Source of the DNA: Fratercula arctica
Lineage: Eukaryota > Chordata > Aves > Charadriiformes > Alcidae
Direction: 5' to 3'
Length of the DNA stretch: 64,000 nt
NCBI GenBank assembly: GCA_947846985.1
Contig: CANTUZ010000001.1
Span: 69,333,521-69,397,520 of the forward strand
Below the pieces are notes generated by a model, which was not told where the DNA came from, did not search any database, and worked only from the letters and a program-made list of their open reading frames with translations. This document shows positions 22,701-36,868 of the stretch, piece by piece. Both the position numbers and the translations under genes were made by a program. Each line of letters opens with the position of its first letter. Within the stretch, counting starts at the first letter, position 1.

Positions 22701-25700
22701 CCCATCTTGTGCTTCCCAAGTTCAGGCCTTCTACTTGCTATATACGCATTGCACAGGAACACACAACCAAGTTCTTGGTCACAGACAGGGGAAAAAATGC
22801 ATTTGGAATTACATACACGTGACAGTCACTGGCAGAAAGTTGTGTCTAGGGGGCTTGAGATGAAGCCCTCTTAAAAACTGCAGGGCAGAGCTGGGGGGGG
22901 GTGTTACAATTTAGCTGGTGAAGAGATAACACAGGGAAGTCCAACAAAATTCTGCCATGAGGTCATCTCCTGCAGGTCTTCACAATTGCTTACTTTGTTA
23001 AAAACTTCTTAGCAGTCCTAGGAGTACATACTGCACTTTATCTGTGTGATATTATGCAAGCATTACCTCTTTCTGCAGGCAAAGATGACAGCGGTTTTAA
23101 CGCCAAGGCACGACGTCAGTCTTTAAAAATGTGTAGAGTAATACTTCCGTCTTGCAACAGTTAAAAGTGCCGGTGCAAGGAGTCCCACAACCAGGCAACC
23201 ACAAGAATTTTGAGCTAAAGCAGCAAAGGAAAAGAAGGACAAAACAAAAGTGTTGCATTGGAACTTTCAAGCAAATACAAGACACAGAAATGTAGGTCTC
23301 CTTAATTTGCCTAAAGGGCTTTCTCTGGGCAATTCATAGAGTTAAGTCTCCCACTTGTGGTGGGATTTTTTATTATTTAAAACTAGTCAAGAAATTATTC
23401 CAGCTTCTTGGTAAGAACTTCACTATAGGTCATTAAAGCATGTGAGTTTCTTCAGTCGAAGCAAAGGAACAGAGCGTTTCAATTCACTTACTGGTAAAAA
23501 AAGTCTTAGGAGCAAGTGCTTGGTACGACTTCAATGCTTTCTTTCTATACTTACTCTGAATGCATGACTTAAATTATTCTGGTTTTAATTAATATTCCTT
23601 CTAGAGGTTCAGTTGTCCAAGTCTCCCCGTGAATTGTTCTCAGTTACACAGTGGAATTAGGGGTAACTTTGTTGTTCCTAACTAGGGAAGTGTTCACTAT
23701 TTTAATAACAGTCATTTTAAAGCAATGTATGCTGCAACATGGCCAGTATGGCACACAAAGCAGTGATTGTAGCCTTCTATGTGCACTTCTGTGGTACTGA
23801 GCTTCACTGCAGAGAAGCATCATCCATCAAGAAAAGAATCTTGTTGATAAAAAGGAAAACAAAGAGGTTGATGCTAAGAAAATGGCTCTGTTTTGAGAGC
23901 ACAGTGGGGAAGACGTTTAATCATCTCAAGTTCTTGAAAATCACTCAAATTTCTTCACAACACACAGAGAACAAAGATTATGAATATTAAATATTTCTAT
24001 TAGATTGGTATACCTGTAAGTAATTAACCATGAGGAGAGCTTTTTGTGGCCAGGTACTCCATAGCTGCACACAGCCACTGTCTCAGATTTCATTCAAAAT
24101 AGACAAAAGTCTCACATTGTCATACTCCAATGATGAAAGAGACTGAGAAACTGGCTTGTACAACACTAACAGCTCTTGGGATTTCACCACATGGCCAGCT
24201 CTTAAAAATTTCATCTCTCTCGCAAAGACAACCACATGTATGCAGATTTTCCTTTTTTTAAAAATGTTAAAAAATATATATAAGCTGAGTGGACAACTAA
24301 TGCTCACTAACCTGAAGAGAAATAAAAGAATCCAAATCTACAATAAACTTTTTTTTTTTTTTTTAATAAATCAGATGATTAAAAATAATTTGCATGCTGG
24401 TGCTACCAGCATTCGGGTAAATAGTACCACCAGAACTGGTGATACCAATGCCATTCTGCCTGCCTCATGGCACACAGGAGTTGTGCCTGCAGGTGTTAGA
24501 CCAAATCCTGAAGTGAAGAGGGCTATCAGACTGCTAAAGCCTGAACAGAGTGTGTGTGGGAAGCAGAGTGAGACGGGTAAAGGTAAAGCAGACAGATAAT
24601 GCACAGAGGTCACATTCTCTTTTTGACAAAATGCCCTCTTACAAAGCCATACCTTCTGAAGGATGGTGTTAGCTTTCTGCTGGAGTCTTCTGTAAATCGG
24701 TGAGACAGTGTTTCTCCAATTCAAACACTACAAAACAAAGACAAAAGTGAAACCAAAAATATTTTTATTCAGAAACAGATGATAACTACATACAAATACA
24801 GTTACAAATCTTCCTCTCTAACTCCTCTTTATACAAAAAATGGACTAGCGTATTACTGACTTTTTAGGGTACAGCAAGTAAATTATCTTTGAAGCTTGAC
24901 AGATTGCAATCTATAATGATACTGTACTCTAAAAAACACCATTAGAGTGTGGCTTTAAACATTATTTAATTTTGCATAGCCTGAGCCATTCAAGTGATAG
25001 GAAACAGCACAAAGTTGGAGAGGAATTTGATAGAACAAAGGAACCGTTTTTTAGAAATATGGGGCTTTTCTAGCTCCCTTGTCAGGCTATGTTTGCTTTT
25101 CAAGACCCCAATCCTGCAAATTGTTCTCCTGTTTAACATAGTCAGGAAGCCTCTTTTGGCACCTAAGCCAGAAGCAATAGCATTTATGTAGTTAAGTGTT
25201 AAAGGGACACTGAGAAAGCCCAACACTCTCTAATCTGAATTTTTGCAATCCTTTAATCCTGTATGACTAACCCAGGGTTTCTGTGCACAAACAGGAGTGA
25301 GTGTTCTAGTATATGTAGCTCCTGTTGAGGGTTGGCCAAAATAATATGTAACACACATAACCTGGATTACTTGCATGAGTAAATTCTCAGGCTCAGCATC
25401 TAATACATTTGGGCTGTTTAAAATCACTACCTTTGTTTCTGTTTAGTATCTACACAGGCAGCTTCTCCAGCTCTTGAAGTTAATGCACAATTAAGCCCAT
25501 TTAACATGTTAGCGTATTAAGGCCGGCCTATAAAGGGGATTTGTAAGGGAAAGAGATCTTTGAGATAATACACCAATGTGTGTTCACGTTTTAAAATATT
25601 TTTAAAATTGCTTTTTAAAAGCTAAAAAATCACAGGTATTCCTTTTCTGTCTGTAAAGAGAGGGTGGATGAAACTAGATCTCCTGGGTCCTAGACAAGTG

Positions 25701-25760
25701 CCGTACCCAGCTGACTGCACAACACAACAGTCATTTGTATTTGTATTTTGCTGAACACCT
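19790..25760. other. Intergenic, no gene recognised
   Basis: Nearly 6 kb without a supportable exon. I searched the minus strand by eye for Ig strand-F motifs and the KIFKID membrane-proximal motif that the relic TIR exons would need upstream, and found none that is convincing. A possible old LTR-like stretch around 21770-21960 is too weak to call. Confidence 0.45.
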
Positions 25761-25761
25761 G

Positions 25762-25967
25762 CCTGATGATGGGAAGTACCGAATTAATTCCTTGGTTTGC
25801 TTTGCTTGCGTGCCCAGCTTTTGCTTTACTTATTAAACCATCTTTATCTCAACCCACGGGTTTTTCCTCATTTTGACTCTTCCAATTCTCTTCCCCACCC
25901 CAACCGGGGGAGTGAGCGAGCGGCTGTGTGGTCCTAGCTGCCGGCTGGGGTTAAACCACTGCATATG
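25762..25967 (+). mobile_element. Partial LTR of the same avian retrovirus type, opposite orientation
   Basis: Plus strand reads TTATTAAACCATCTTTATCT, a GGGTTTTTCCTCA block, GAGTGAGCGAGCGGCTGTGT and CTGGGGTTAAACCA. These match in order the 3' part of the solo LTR at 15968-16533 read on the minus strand. The 5' part and the final ACGACA are missing, so it is a truncated copy. Confidence 0.8.
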
Positions 25968-28810
25968 CACAGGCAGGGCATTATCTCTGTGATCCTCTGC
26001 AGAAATCTTTTTGCATATTCCCCATCAGATGTGTGTCTTCTCTGATATTTCCCCCTTATGCTCCTCACTCCGAGTTGCCCAAAGTTCCACGGAGGCAAAA
26101 CTTATAAATTACTGTTGCTGCGCAGGAGGCCTACACAAACCCCTTATCTTTGTATGTATATCACAAGATACATAATCAAAGGAACCTTTTTTTATCTGTG
26201 AGCACAAATGTAAATCCAAGAACTTGGGGCAAGTATGGAAAATGTTTTCTAATATCAGCAAGTCTAAAAAAATCACAATAAATGCATCAAGCACATCAAC
26301 GACATAAATTTAACTTCTTATGACCTGCAGATGGAAGAGGCAAGTTTAATTTCAATCATGGTTTTTTTGGAAAAAAAGGAGCTCATTTTCTTTCCAAAGG
26401 GGTGAGGGGTTTCTAAGAATAAATAAAATAGAAAAAAAAACTAGCCACAAATATAAAATGTTATCTGAAAAAAAAGCACTAGCCTGAACAAGTGGGGTAG
26501 CACTAGCCTAGAAATATCACTAATAGCTGATAGACTAACGTTCTGTTTTGCTAATGAACTGCAAAAAAGCAGGTCTGCATTTGAATTCTTGTTCTTTGCA
26601 CCCGGTATAACCTTTTTTTTTTTTTTTTAAAAAGTACTTTTCTACTTGTTTGGGCTGCTATGTTTGAATGTAGCATTGACCAAAAAAGATGACCAAGAGA
26701 CCTAACGAAAGTATTATGGATTAGGGAAGAAGAGGAGAAAGCATTGTTATGTGACTAGAAATACCTGAACAATATTATTTTAGATTAAAATAAAGCTTTC
26801 TTGTGAGATACCTATCCTATATAGCAGACAAATATTCAAATTATTCAGTTAATAAAAAAGGAAAACTAAAAAATAACCTTTTGGCTTGTTATCATCAGTT
26901 CATCATCTAAACCCAGCTACCACCTTTCCATTATTTCCTTTTTAAGCCAGAAACAAGCAAGCATCTTTACCATCACCCTTGAATGAATAATCATCTGTTT
27001 TTAGGACCAGCATGGTACGGATACAGCTTCCAGATTCCTGTGACTCCCTGTTGCCTTTTTCAGATGCACATAAATAATTCAACAGAAAACATTAGCACTT
27101 TCTGTAACATTAGGGAAGACTTTTGCAAACAGCTGGTTTCTGTTAGTAATTGTTCAAGATTTGTAGTCATAGCAGTGGTTTGTTGGAAAAAATCCACAAC
27201 AATATTTATATTTATGCTGGTAGCCTAGGCAGAACAGAGATTTCTTAGGGAAGGAGCAACGCCCAAGTCTCCTGGGTGAATAAAGCAATAGTTGAGTCTG
27301 AAAAGAAGGACTGAAAAGAGAAGGACCAGCAGCTGACAGAATGGGTCTTTGCTGCTTATTCCTTTGGGGTCAGCACGAAATAGGGGTTGGCAGCTTTAAC
27401 TCAATCTTAATCAAGTGCCTGCACTGGAACTTCTCATAATATTTCAGCTTCTAGAAGCACTGACCATTTGTCACCTGGACGCACATTGGGGCCGTGTTGG
27501 AGACCTGGTCAGAGCGTGCTCATGACTGCCTTCCAGCTGCAGACTTGGTTTTCTTCCAGGGAAAGCCAAAGAGCTGGTTTGAATCTACACGATATCCCAG
27601 TGTGGGGTCAGGATACAGCTGTGGTGTGCACCCAGGCTCAACAGCACTGAAGAACTTACATGTCCTATAATACCGCTACAGCCATGGAGAGCTCTCAAAG
27701 GTTTTATTTACACTTCAGCTTGTCCCCAGAAGATTTACCTGCCTGGACTTGCATTTCTTCCACTCCCAGGGCAAGGAAGGTGCTATACCATGCTAGGAAG
27801 GTGTCCAAACTGCCCACGTTCCTGATCAACTGCCACGTACTGTGACCTGCTTGTCACTCTGCACACTCGCCTTCCAAGAACTTACAAGTGTTGACAGAAC
27901 TTCCAGGCCAGTGATATTCACCTCAAATTTTCACTCTCCACTCATAAGCAACATCATTTGACTAGGAAAGCGTAGCTGTTGCTAAGAGCACCGAATAAAG
28001 AGTAACTGGGTAATGGCTGGGTTCCTGGGCTCTGAATTTGAAAATGAATATGCTTCTAAGCACACAAAATACAAATCTATTAACAGATTGTTAACATTTC
28101 CATTATAACTTCATATTTTAGAAAGTATTACTATAATTGAAGGAAGACGTTTTCTTGCCTGTTTCAATTCAATATTCCTCATGAATACAGAGAATCATCA
28201 CGTCAAGCTTTTGGCTTTAGATAAAGAAATTATAGAAAATCCACAGAATCGCACCACTTTGTTACACAAAAGACTGAAAAGTAGACTGACAAATAAATTT
28301 TACATAAATGTTATATTGTTTTCCCAAGCAATTATATGTGATTTTGAATAAGTCCTTCCCTCCACTCCTTTTACAGTCATATCAGTTAGTATAAGAACCT
28401 CTCTCAATCTAAGAAACCTTTTGTCTTTAAGCAGATTAGATTCCTAAATGCAATAACAATTAATTATTAAAACATGGACAGATAATAGAAATAAAGAACT
28501 TAACTCAAAATCTAGAATAGTCTTTCTCAAGAACGCAGAAAGTAATTTTGCTGGTAAAAATACAATTCCTTTCACATTAAGACATCTCTGAAAACTTTTT
28601 TGTTTATTTTCCACTTTGCATGTCTTAGATAGCTGCTGGTTTTCCCCACAATGCGTCAACAAGCCTGCTACAAACTCTGCAAAGCCAGAGCAGTCCATCA
28701 AGACAAGGCATGCAGGAAAGGGTACTGGGGCTCAGTGATGTCACCCAGGTGCCCTGAGCAGCGTTCACTTCTAGAGCTATTCTAGCCAGGTGAAGTATCA
28801 CTTTATCATG
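25968..28810. other. Intergenic, no gene recognised
   Basis: AT-rich sequence with poly-T (about 26610-26627) and short open frames, none with a recognised domain. Confidence 0.45.
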
Positions 28811-28815
28811 CACAT

Positions 28816-29625
28816 TTCATAGAACAGAATCATAGAATCGTCTAGGTTGGAAGGGACCTTTCAGATCCAAGTCCAAACATCAACCTAACACTGCCAAAAC
28901 CACCACTAAACCAGGTCCCTCAGCACCACATCTACACGCCTTCTAAATACCTCCAGGGATGGCGATTCCACCACTTCCCTGGGCAGCCTGTTCCAATGCT
29001 CGACAGCCCTTTCAGTGAAGAAAGTTTTCATAATACCCAGTCTAAACCTCCCCTGGTGCAACTTGAGGCTGTTTCCTCTTGTCCTATCGCCTGTTACTTG
29101 GGAGGAGAGACTGGCCCCCACCTCTCTGCAACCAGCGATAAGGTCTCCTCTCATCCTCCTTTTCTCCAGGCTAAACAACCCCAGCTCCCTCAGCCGCTCC
29201 TCATAAGGCTTGTGCTCCAGACCCCTCACCAGCTTCGTTGCCCTTCTCTGGACCCGCTCCAGCACCTCAATGTCTTTCTTGTAGTGAGGGGCCCAGAACT
29301 GCACACAGTATTCGAGGTGGGGCCTCACCAGTGCCAAGTACAGGGGGAGAATCACTTCCCTAGTCCTGCTGGCCACCTGTTCCTGATACAGGTCAGGATG
29401 CTAGTGGCCTTCTTGGCCACCTGGGCACACTGCTGCTCATATTAAGCCGGCTATCAACAAACATCCCCAGGTCCTTTTCTGCCAGGCAGCTTTCCAGCCA
29501 CAATTCCCCAAGGCTGTAGCGCTGCATGGGGTTGTTGTGAGCCAAGTACAGGACCCAGCACTTGGCCTTGTTGAACTTCATACCATTGGCCTCGGCCCAT
29601 TGATCCAACCTGTCCAGGCTGGATA
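28816..29625 (-). repeat. CR1 LINE fragment, longest in the window
   Basis: About 810 bp, 3' end at low coordinate. The minus strand keeps a long open stretch of the reverse-transcriptase C-terminus ([50 protein letters not shown]), and upstream a diverged GMKFNKAKCWVLYLAH segment in another frame. It is 5'-truncated. The open stretch suggests this is one of the younger copies here. Confidence 0.93.
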
Positions 29626-31885
29626 TTCTGTGGATAAATGCACTTAAAATTAAGATGTCCTTTTAAAATGTAATTTAGAAAGTTAAGCGAAAATAGCTGA
29701 GCAAATGTAAACAACCAGAAATACAAAAGCTTGATATACAAAGTCCCCTCTTAGATAAACAACATCTTTGCCTTTTACAGTGAGATGCATTTACTGTTTA
29801 AGCTGAAGCTGAAAAGAAAATGGCTTTAGTTTCAGTTTAGTCACAAAGCATTTAAATAATTAAAAATATTCTAGTTACACTACTGCTTTTTAAAAAGATC
29901 ATATCGTTACTCATTTCCCCTTCTGTCCTCTTTTTGAGTTCTAAACATTATAAAATAAATCCCATAATTAAAAGTTAAGTAGGGGCAGTCACTGTGATGT
30001 CTTACATCCTATATCAGTAAATGGGCAAAGTATTCTTTCTCATCTCTGAAACACTACTTACAAGGACGCACAATATTCAGGCTTGTCAGTGTTGGTATCG
30101 CTTGGTCATAATAAAATCCATTATGACGACAGAAGCCAGCATTATTTTTAAGGACTAAGACTTTTAAACACAGTTTGCTACAGCTTGTCGTGTAATGAAA
30201 ATAAAACCCTTGAGTAAGCGTTCTGGTGCGTCACATTTATAATATTTCATACTTGTTTCCTAAATAGTATCTGGTCATTAACGTCTAACGAAATCAGTGC
30301 ACAAGGCTAGGGAAGTAGCATTGCATTCAAAAGCAAATACCCCACTGTCTGATGTACCAACACAAGACAAGCAATCTCATAAAATGAATAGTTACTATTC
30401 CTGCCATCCTCCACTCCCTCTCACATCTTCGTTTTTCTGGTTTCGCTACGTATTTTTGTTTCTATCATGTAAGAAACTTCAGACAAAAGAAGAAAAACAG
30501 GATCAGGTATAACTTGGGACAAACCACTCATACCCACTGAAAAAACTGAATCCTGCAATGAAACCACAGTAGTGCAGCGCTCTCCTTTGCACTGCTCCAC
30601 ATCTATGCACCACTGTGCAAGACTCAAGCTGGCAGGTGACAAGGACAAGCTGTCCAGGTTGCTTGTCTTTGCTGGTCTGTCAGTCGAAGCCTACAGTCCC
30701 CTGCATCAGTAGAACAATGGTCTTTATATCAGAGTTATCTTCTCTGGGTTGCTGATGACTGGAAGGTATTTTGGGCAAGTCTGCTGGTCATCCATCACAT
30801 TCATTTGAAGTAACATGTAAGTCTATCAAGTGGCAGACTCCAGAGAGTGGCAGGGCGCTCCAGCTCCCAGAGAATCTCCAGGAAGCTGCATGCTCTCAAA
30901 ATGGGACACAAACCTCCTGCATGCAATTAAATGCTCGTAACAGAGTCATCACCGTCTTCCTGGCTTTCTAAAAAAGCAGGAGACCAATAAAGAACTTGCC
31001 AGGAATAAAATCTTTAATTTAAAAGCTTTAATTTAAAAAGCTTTCCTGGAACCATAATTTTGCTCAAATATTTCTGACCATAGAGCTAGCTTAATTCTTG
31101 AGGTAATTAGAGATGCTCATCTCTGATGGGCACCAGCTGCAGTGAAATTAACCTTGTTAAAATCAGAACAGAAGGCTCTACCAGTGTTTTTGAAAAGAAG
31201 CACAAAAGTGTTCCTGAATTACCACCAAAAAAGAGTTCCTTTTGTTGTTATTTGGGGGTTGGGGGGGGGGGGGTTTGTGTGTGTTTGTTTTGTTTTCTTG
31301 CATTTAGGAACAAAATCCAAATCAGAGGGAAAAAGACATTCCGTCCTGTGTGACACTTGCTCAAGTTCCTCAGTCTGCACCTGCAAGAACAAACCAAAGC
31401 AGCTTCTCACAGAGATGTGCTCTGGACTGGCTCCCTCTCATCACAGGCATTGGGCTTCTACTTCCGTACCAGGTCAAGCTGAAGTCCATTCGATAAGGAG
31501 AACCTTCACTACCAAACTGTCAGGATGCCACATGGGCTGGCAGCTCCTCTCCAGCCAGGGTTCATCCCGGTGTCCCCAGCAAGGACACAGGGTGGGCTAA
31601 AATGGGCCTCCCGGGCCCAAGGTGCGGTTGATGAGGGCCACTAAGGCTCATCAGTGCCCTTGGGGGCCTGACGTTCATAGACAATCAGTAAGAAGAGACT
31701 GCCCGTTCTCTGCAAACACTAAACACGAAACATGCAATGCCGTTTTCAAATCACCTCTCTCCGTATTTTTAGAGAGTTCATGGGAACAAAACCAAACAAG
31801 AACTTTAAAAAGAACAAGCAGAAAACTACAGGAAAAAGTATGTAAGTGCTGAAGAATACCTTTAATATTTTTGCAAAGCAAACAT
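29626..31885. other. Intergenic, simple repeats only
   Basis: No gene seen. A G13 tract with GT-rich flank occupies 31261-31285. A sequence close to an interferon-response element (AGTTTCAGTTTAG) occurs at about 29829-29841, which alone is not evidence of function. Confidence 0.4.
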
Positions 31886-32021
31886 TCACAGAACCACAGA
31901 ATGGTTTGGGTTGGAAGGGACCTTAAAGATCATCCAGTTCCAACCCCCTGCCGTGGGCAGGGACACCTCCCACTAGACCCGGCTGCTCAAAGCCCCATCC
32001 AGCCTGGCCTTGGACACTTCC
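31886..32021 (-). repeat. Short CR1 3' fragment
   Basis: About 135 bp of CR1 3' end (ACAGAATGGTTTGGGTTGGA...), truncated after CCTTGGACACTTCC. Same subfamily type as those at 18745 and 38719. Confidence 0.9.
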
Positions 32022-33790
32022 ATTCATTACCTCTTTTTAAAACCCTATTCCTGAGTTCATTTTACATGCAGAAAATGGACTGATTCTCTGGATGCCTGCT
32101 TTAGTGTCCTCCTGAAGCCAACGGTTCTTTTTTTTCACCCCTCTTTCTTTCTCTTGCTTCATCCAGGGCCTTAGGGTTTGGTTAACTTGCTTCCCTTTAC
32201 ATTCTTTACCATTGAAGACATCCAAGAACTAAGTTAGCTTCACTTGCCTCACATGGAGATCTTCTTTATTCTCCTTACTGAATGGAAAGCTTTTCTTACA
32301 ATGGCTTTGAGGAGGATAGGGCTAAAAACTAATGTGGAAGACTTGAATAGCTCACATGGGAGGGCTTTGTCACAGTACTGGCCACATTCCTACTGTTCCC
32401 CTAGTCCAGGCAGGAAACCTGCTGGTCAGGCTGGCTTCAGCTCTCGCAGTAAACCATGCTGAGTCCAGCTAACAGGGAACAGTGATTTTCTCCAGCTTGA
32501 CTCTTCCCACCACGCTCTCTTAATCTCTAAGTACACAGAATTAGTTCAAAGATGCTGTATCTTGGAAGAGGTGGGGAAGGAAGAGCACCTTAGCAGAAGC
32601 AAATCATCCACCACCTCCCATTTAAAAAGAATTTGTGCTGTGCTGCTGTCAGCATGGAAGCAATGCCTATAGTGATCCCCTTCCTCAGGAGAAGCAACAA
32701 ATGCATAGGACCTTCAAACACATGCTAATTTACAGCCTGAACCCTTGCCTGGGTTTTAGATAGGTGTATAGCATAGATTAAGCCTGTAAATAAGCAAAAG
32801 CATTATCAGTACAGGTCTTAAAAATACTCCATTTGGAAAAAAAAAATTACATGAAAATGCTGATACAGTCTAAATATAGAATTAGACTTATTGCTACTGG
32901 TTATACAGAAGTTAACAAAAGTTCTTGGATTCTGAGAAACAAGTACTGAGAGTGTTACACAGGTATATAAAAATTCATTTCAGAAGAACTCTAATGGCTT
33001 TCTTATCTGCTTATCTACCTTGCATGAAAAAACAAGCCCAGGATTAAACTAGCAAACAAACAGAGCTGGCATTACTTGTACTACAAAAAGGGTCAGAAAT
33101 GGCATTTAGTAACAGCTTTGAAGAAGTTCAAAACAACCATAATGCAAAAGGTACTGGCCAAATTTTAAAATCCTACTTTTATAAGATCCTTTTATCTATT
33201 AGGACTGAAAATTACTCTGTAAAACCTATGCTAAGCACCATTAGCCCCTCTGAAATCAACATGAGGTCTTGTGCAAGACCAGTCCCTACGGCCCCACTGC
33301 CAAAGCTGTGCCTTTCCTGGAGCAGATCAGAGAGTCAGGGCTCGCCCAAGGAGACAACAGAGACAGCTGCCTCCCTGCTACTGCTCAGAAGCCGTTCACA
33401 TGTCCTCCATTTGAGGTCTCCTGCATTTCCTCCAGCTCTTGAGGAGCTGCAGCAGAAGGCTGCTGAAGGGGACACGGCATGGAGCGAGGCAGCAGCCTTG
33501 GGGCTACTTCAGCTTCACCTCACTGCAAGGAGAGCACAGGACGGAGCAGAGCCAAGCTCATGGCTTCCATTTGCCCCAGCAGGGCCAGGTGGTTAGTGAT
33601 GATGTTGTGCCAAAACCGGATTAACACAATGATTAATGAGATCCTTTCCCCACACACCTTCATCAGCCTGAATGAAGATCTAATATATGAAGTGTCTTAA
33701 GACACTTCAGGTCAAGACCGCTGCTTGCCCTTGGGTCATTCTCAGCATGCTTTAGTGGAGGAATGAGGGGAAAAAACCAGCAGTGCTGTA
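32022..33790. other. Intergenic, no gene recognised
   Basis: A 165-codon plus-strand open frame at 33099-33596 has no recognised domain and is judged a chance frame. Nothing else is supportable. Confidence 0.45.
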
Positions 33791-33799
33791 AGAAAAAAA

Positions 33800-36700
33800 A
33801 AAAATATGTAGTGCCTTTATTTAATTAAAAAATGGACCTTTCTTCAAAGTGCCTTTACATAACACGCATGAAAACTTCAGCATCATTTGTATAAATATAT
33901 CAAAAGGAAAAAATATTTTTTTACAAAACAGTATTTTGGCTCAGTAAAATAACTTTCTTATCCCTAAAGGTAGGGATAACAAGTAGCAGTTTTTCATTCA
34001 ATCTACTCCAGTCAGCAAAAACAATTCAGGAGGCCCGAGGTCGCTGGAACTGTGTTGGCTGGCCTGCATACTGCGAGCTGTCAAGGTAGAAGCACAAAGT
34101 CAGTATTGTACCCGAGTCCTCAGAGTACAAATACGATACTTCCAGTGTTTAGTCTTCACATTTGATATAGGGATCTTCTTACAGAAGAGTTCTGTGACCA
34201 AACCGTACAGCTTCTGTCCTACTAAAATCTTCTATTGACGTGAACCGTTACAATTAACCTTGCTCAGATGGATCTGAGTAACTTCAGATGGATCTTATGG
34301 CTCTTTTACCCTACAACAGGTTGTCACTGAACACACACCATATTTAAAAGCAGACTGTGTGCAACAACTGACACTTCATGACCAGAGCTGATCCTTCCTT
34401 GACACTTCTGTCTTGAGTAAAACACAGAATGAGAACAGAATATAAACATGGGCATTGGTCTACACATACATGACATTCATCAATAAAACACTCCAGTACC
34501 ATAACAGTTTGAAACAGTCTGATATTTCAAAGGCACTTTTTTCCTTCTTATCCTGACACGAAGAGATTCTTATTCCATTCTGGCCAAACACACATTCAAC
34601 CCACAAATCTCAGAAGGCACTGTCTCCCAGAAGCAGAATTTCAAGTTTCCAGCGTACACCGAGGTAACCAAAGCACTTTAGGTGGGAGAGGAACCTATTT
34701 CCACTGGTTTTGCCTTTTATCAGGCAGAACATGAGGGTCACACCACCCCATGTTCACTGGCAGTTCTTCTGTCGGATTGCACTTCACACTATCAGTTTTG
34801 TTTGATTGAAGACAGAGACATAAGAAAATAAATGCTGGAGCCATGAAAGAAGAAGAAGCCAACACTGCAGTGTCAAAATGAGTACCTGAATTCTGAAGGA
34901 TGCAGAACATGAGTTTTTTCAGATGAACAAGTGGAGATACCAAAGGACCGACTCAAAGGGAAAATTTCTGCCTAACACTATATTAGCAACAGCCTTCAAG
35001 GACAGCTTAGAAAGTGATAAGAGTTTGACCCAAGAGTAAGTTGCTTGTTCCAAGATAAGGGAGCCGCATGGGAAAAGACAGGCTGGAGTTTGAACGGAAC
35101 GAAAGCAAAAGGTGCTGCAAGAGAGAAGTTGACAGGACACACACAGGAATTCAGAGTTGCAAGCAGCAGTTAAAGGCAGTTAACAGCCAAATCCTGAAGC
35201 TTCCATATACAACCATATAAAACGTAACTTTCAAGGACAGACTGAAAAGCACAGGTAATTTGGCTCTCACATCTCCTGCTCCCATGAAATTCATAGCTAT
35301 AAACACGGCATGAAACAGATTTGATAATTTAAAAAAAAAATAAAAATCAATCAAATCAAGTCCCTCCCCTGAAAAAAGAACTGATCATTACAAACTACAT
35401 CACTGGCTACACACAAGCCAAACATAACTTCAGAGTTAACAACTGTGGCATACATAATATTGTTAACAAATTTAAAAAAAAAAAAAAAACAAGAAAGAGA
35501 AAGGATTCAACATGCACAGTAACTTTTAGCAACTTCCTTTCCCAAACAGCTGTTTAGAAGCTGTGACTCCAGCCTCAATTCATCCAGCCTCAGCCAAATT
35601 CAGTACACGGTCACCTGAGATTCCTTACATCATCAGGGCAGAGGGAAAGGAGAAAAGCAAGCAGCTGCAGGGGGTAACACAGGTCATCCCTCTCTCTTAC
35701 TTTAAGGAGGACTGGGCAATAAAGCTATTTTAGCTCTATTTTTTAAACACATCTGGAGACAAAAAGCAGGGCTGTGCCACCCCTTTTCTTCTCCCATTGC
35801 ACTCTGAACCCTCTGGGAACCAGATAAACTCACTAATCTGGGAGAAAACTATCCCAAGGAAATGAACAATTTCTGACACATTAGCCCGTTCAGCCAGCTT
35901 CAGCTTTTGGAGCTGCCCAATGCTAGAGCCAGCACCCTGGCTGGGAACAGGAGGGAAGACCTGATCTCCTTCAGCAACAGTGGCCCACAAGAAGCATGTG
36001 CCCTGACGCCTCTTGATCTGGTCCTTAAGGTAAGGCGAATGAAGCCAACCATCCTCTATTCTCCACAAGAGAGTCTGTGTCATTAGCTAATTGTTCCACT
36101 TGGGTAAATAAGAACTAATATATCAAGCCACTTAACTAGAAAATAATTTTTTGATGCAGTACTGCATCACAATGGTATTTTTACAATGTCTGCATGGGGC
36201 AAGTGACTAAAAATAGTACAGTTCTTTAAAATGTAAAAAAGATCAGGGATTTATGCTTTGTCAGGTTCAACAGCACTTTTAGGGGGCTGGAATTGTCTCT
36301 TTCTCTTGGACAATAACACAGTGATTCAGTAACACAGAGGGATTTATCTTTCAGCAGACTGAACAAGGCAAATAAACTTGTAACAAAGAAGTTTTGTGTC
36401 ATTTCATTAAAAAAATTGAAACAAAAACATTTACTGGCATCAACCATGTCCATTACATAATATCACAATTATAATTAATGTAGTTCCCTTCATATTCAAC
36501 CTTTAATTGCAAAAAAACAAGTTTTCTGGTTTTTTGATAGGGAACGATCAAAAAGTTCCCTTCCATTTTTAATACCAGAAGAATTCCACCAAATCACAGT
36601 GCAATTCTTGGAAAAGGCCTCATATGCTTCCAATGTGGTTTCCATGTCATCACTGTGCTACTGACAACATTTCAAGGTGTTCTGTTAATTTGTACAGAAG

Positions 36701-36868
36701 AAAAAATGATTCACATCTGTAGATGAAGTTGTAGTACCTTCAATCCAGAAAATTTGGATAAGATTGTCTGCACAAAACAGATACTTGTGACCTTCAATCT
36801 ATCCATCACCAGCTATGTGAACTGAATTAGTCATTAAGTGTCATTTTTCTTTTGTTATTTAGGGAGAA
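33800..36868 (-). other. IL1R1: Probable IL1R1 3' untranslated region
   Basis: Non-coding sequence from the stop codon to the candidate poly(A) signal. No CR1 copy lies in it, whereas CR1 fragments occur on both sides. A 3'UTR of this size is plausible for IL1R1, but its end is inferred only from the signal. Confidence 0.4.
33816..33821 (-). terminator. Candidate IL1R1 polyadenylation signal
   Basis: Minus-strand AATAAA in the context AATTAAATAAAGGCAC, about 3.05 kb past the IL1R1 stop, followed within 25 bases by a T-rich tract (complement of the A run at 33792-33804). It is the first canonical AATAAA that I see downstream of the stop. Upstream ATTAAA variants (for example near 36500) may also be used. 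Confidence 0.45.

Noticed and set aside
28906..29376. A 156-codon minus-strand frame resembling a reverse-transcriptase C-terminus
   Set aside because: It is part of a truncated CR1 LINE, not a host gene. The same applies to frames at 18973-19383 and 10309-10996.
29829..29841. Interferon-response-like element
   Set aside because: A single imperfect match far from any promoter; expected by chance in 64 kb.
33099..33596. A 165-codon plus-strand frame
   Set aside because: No recognised motif, no splice or promoter context; probably chance.
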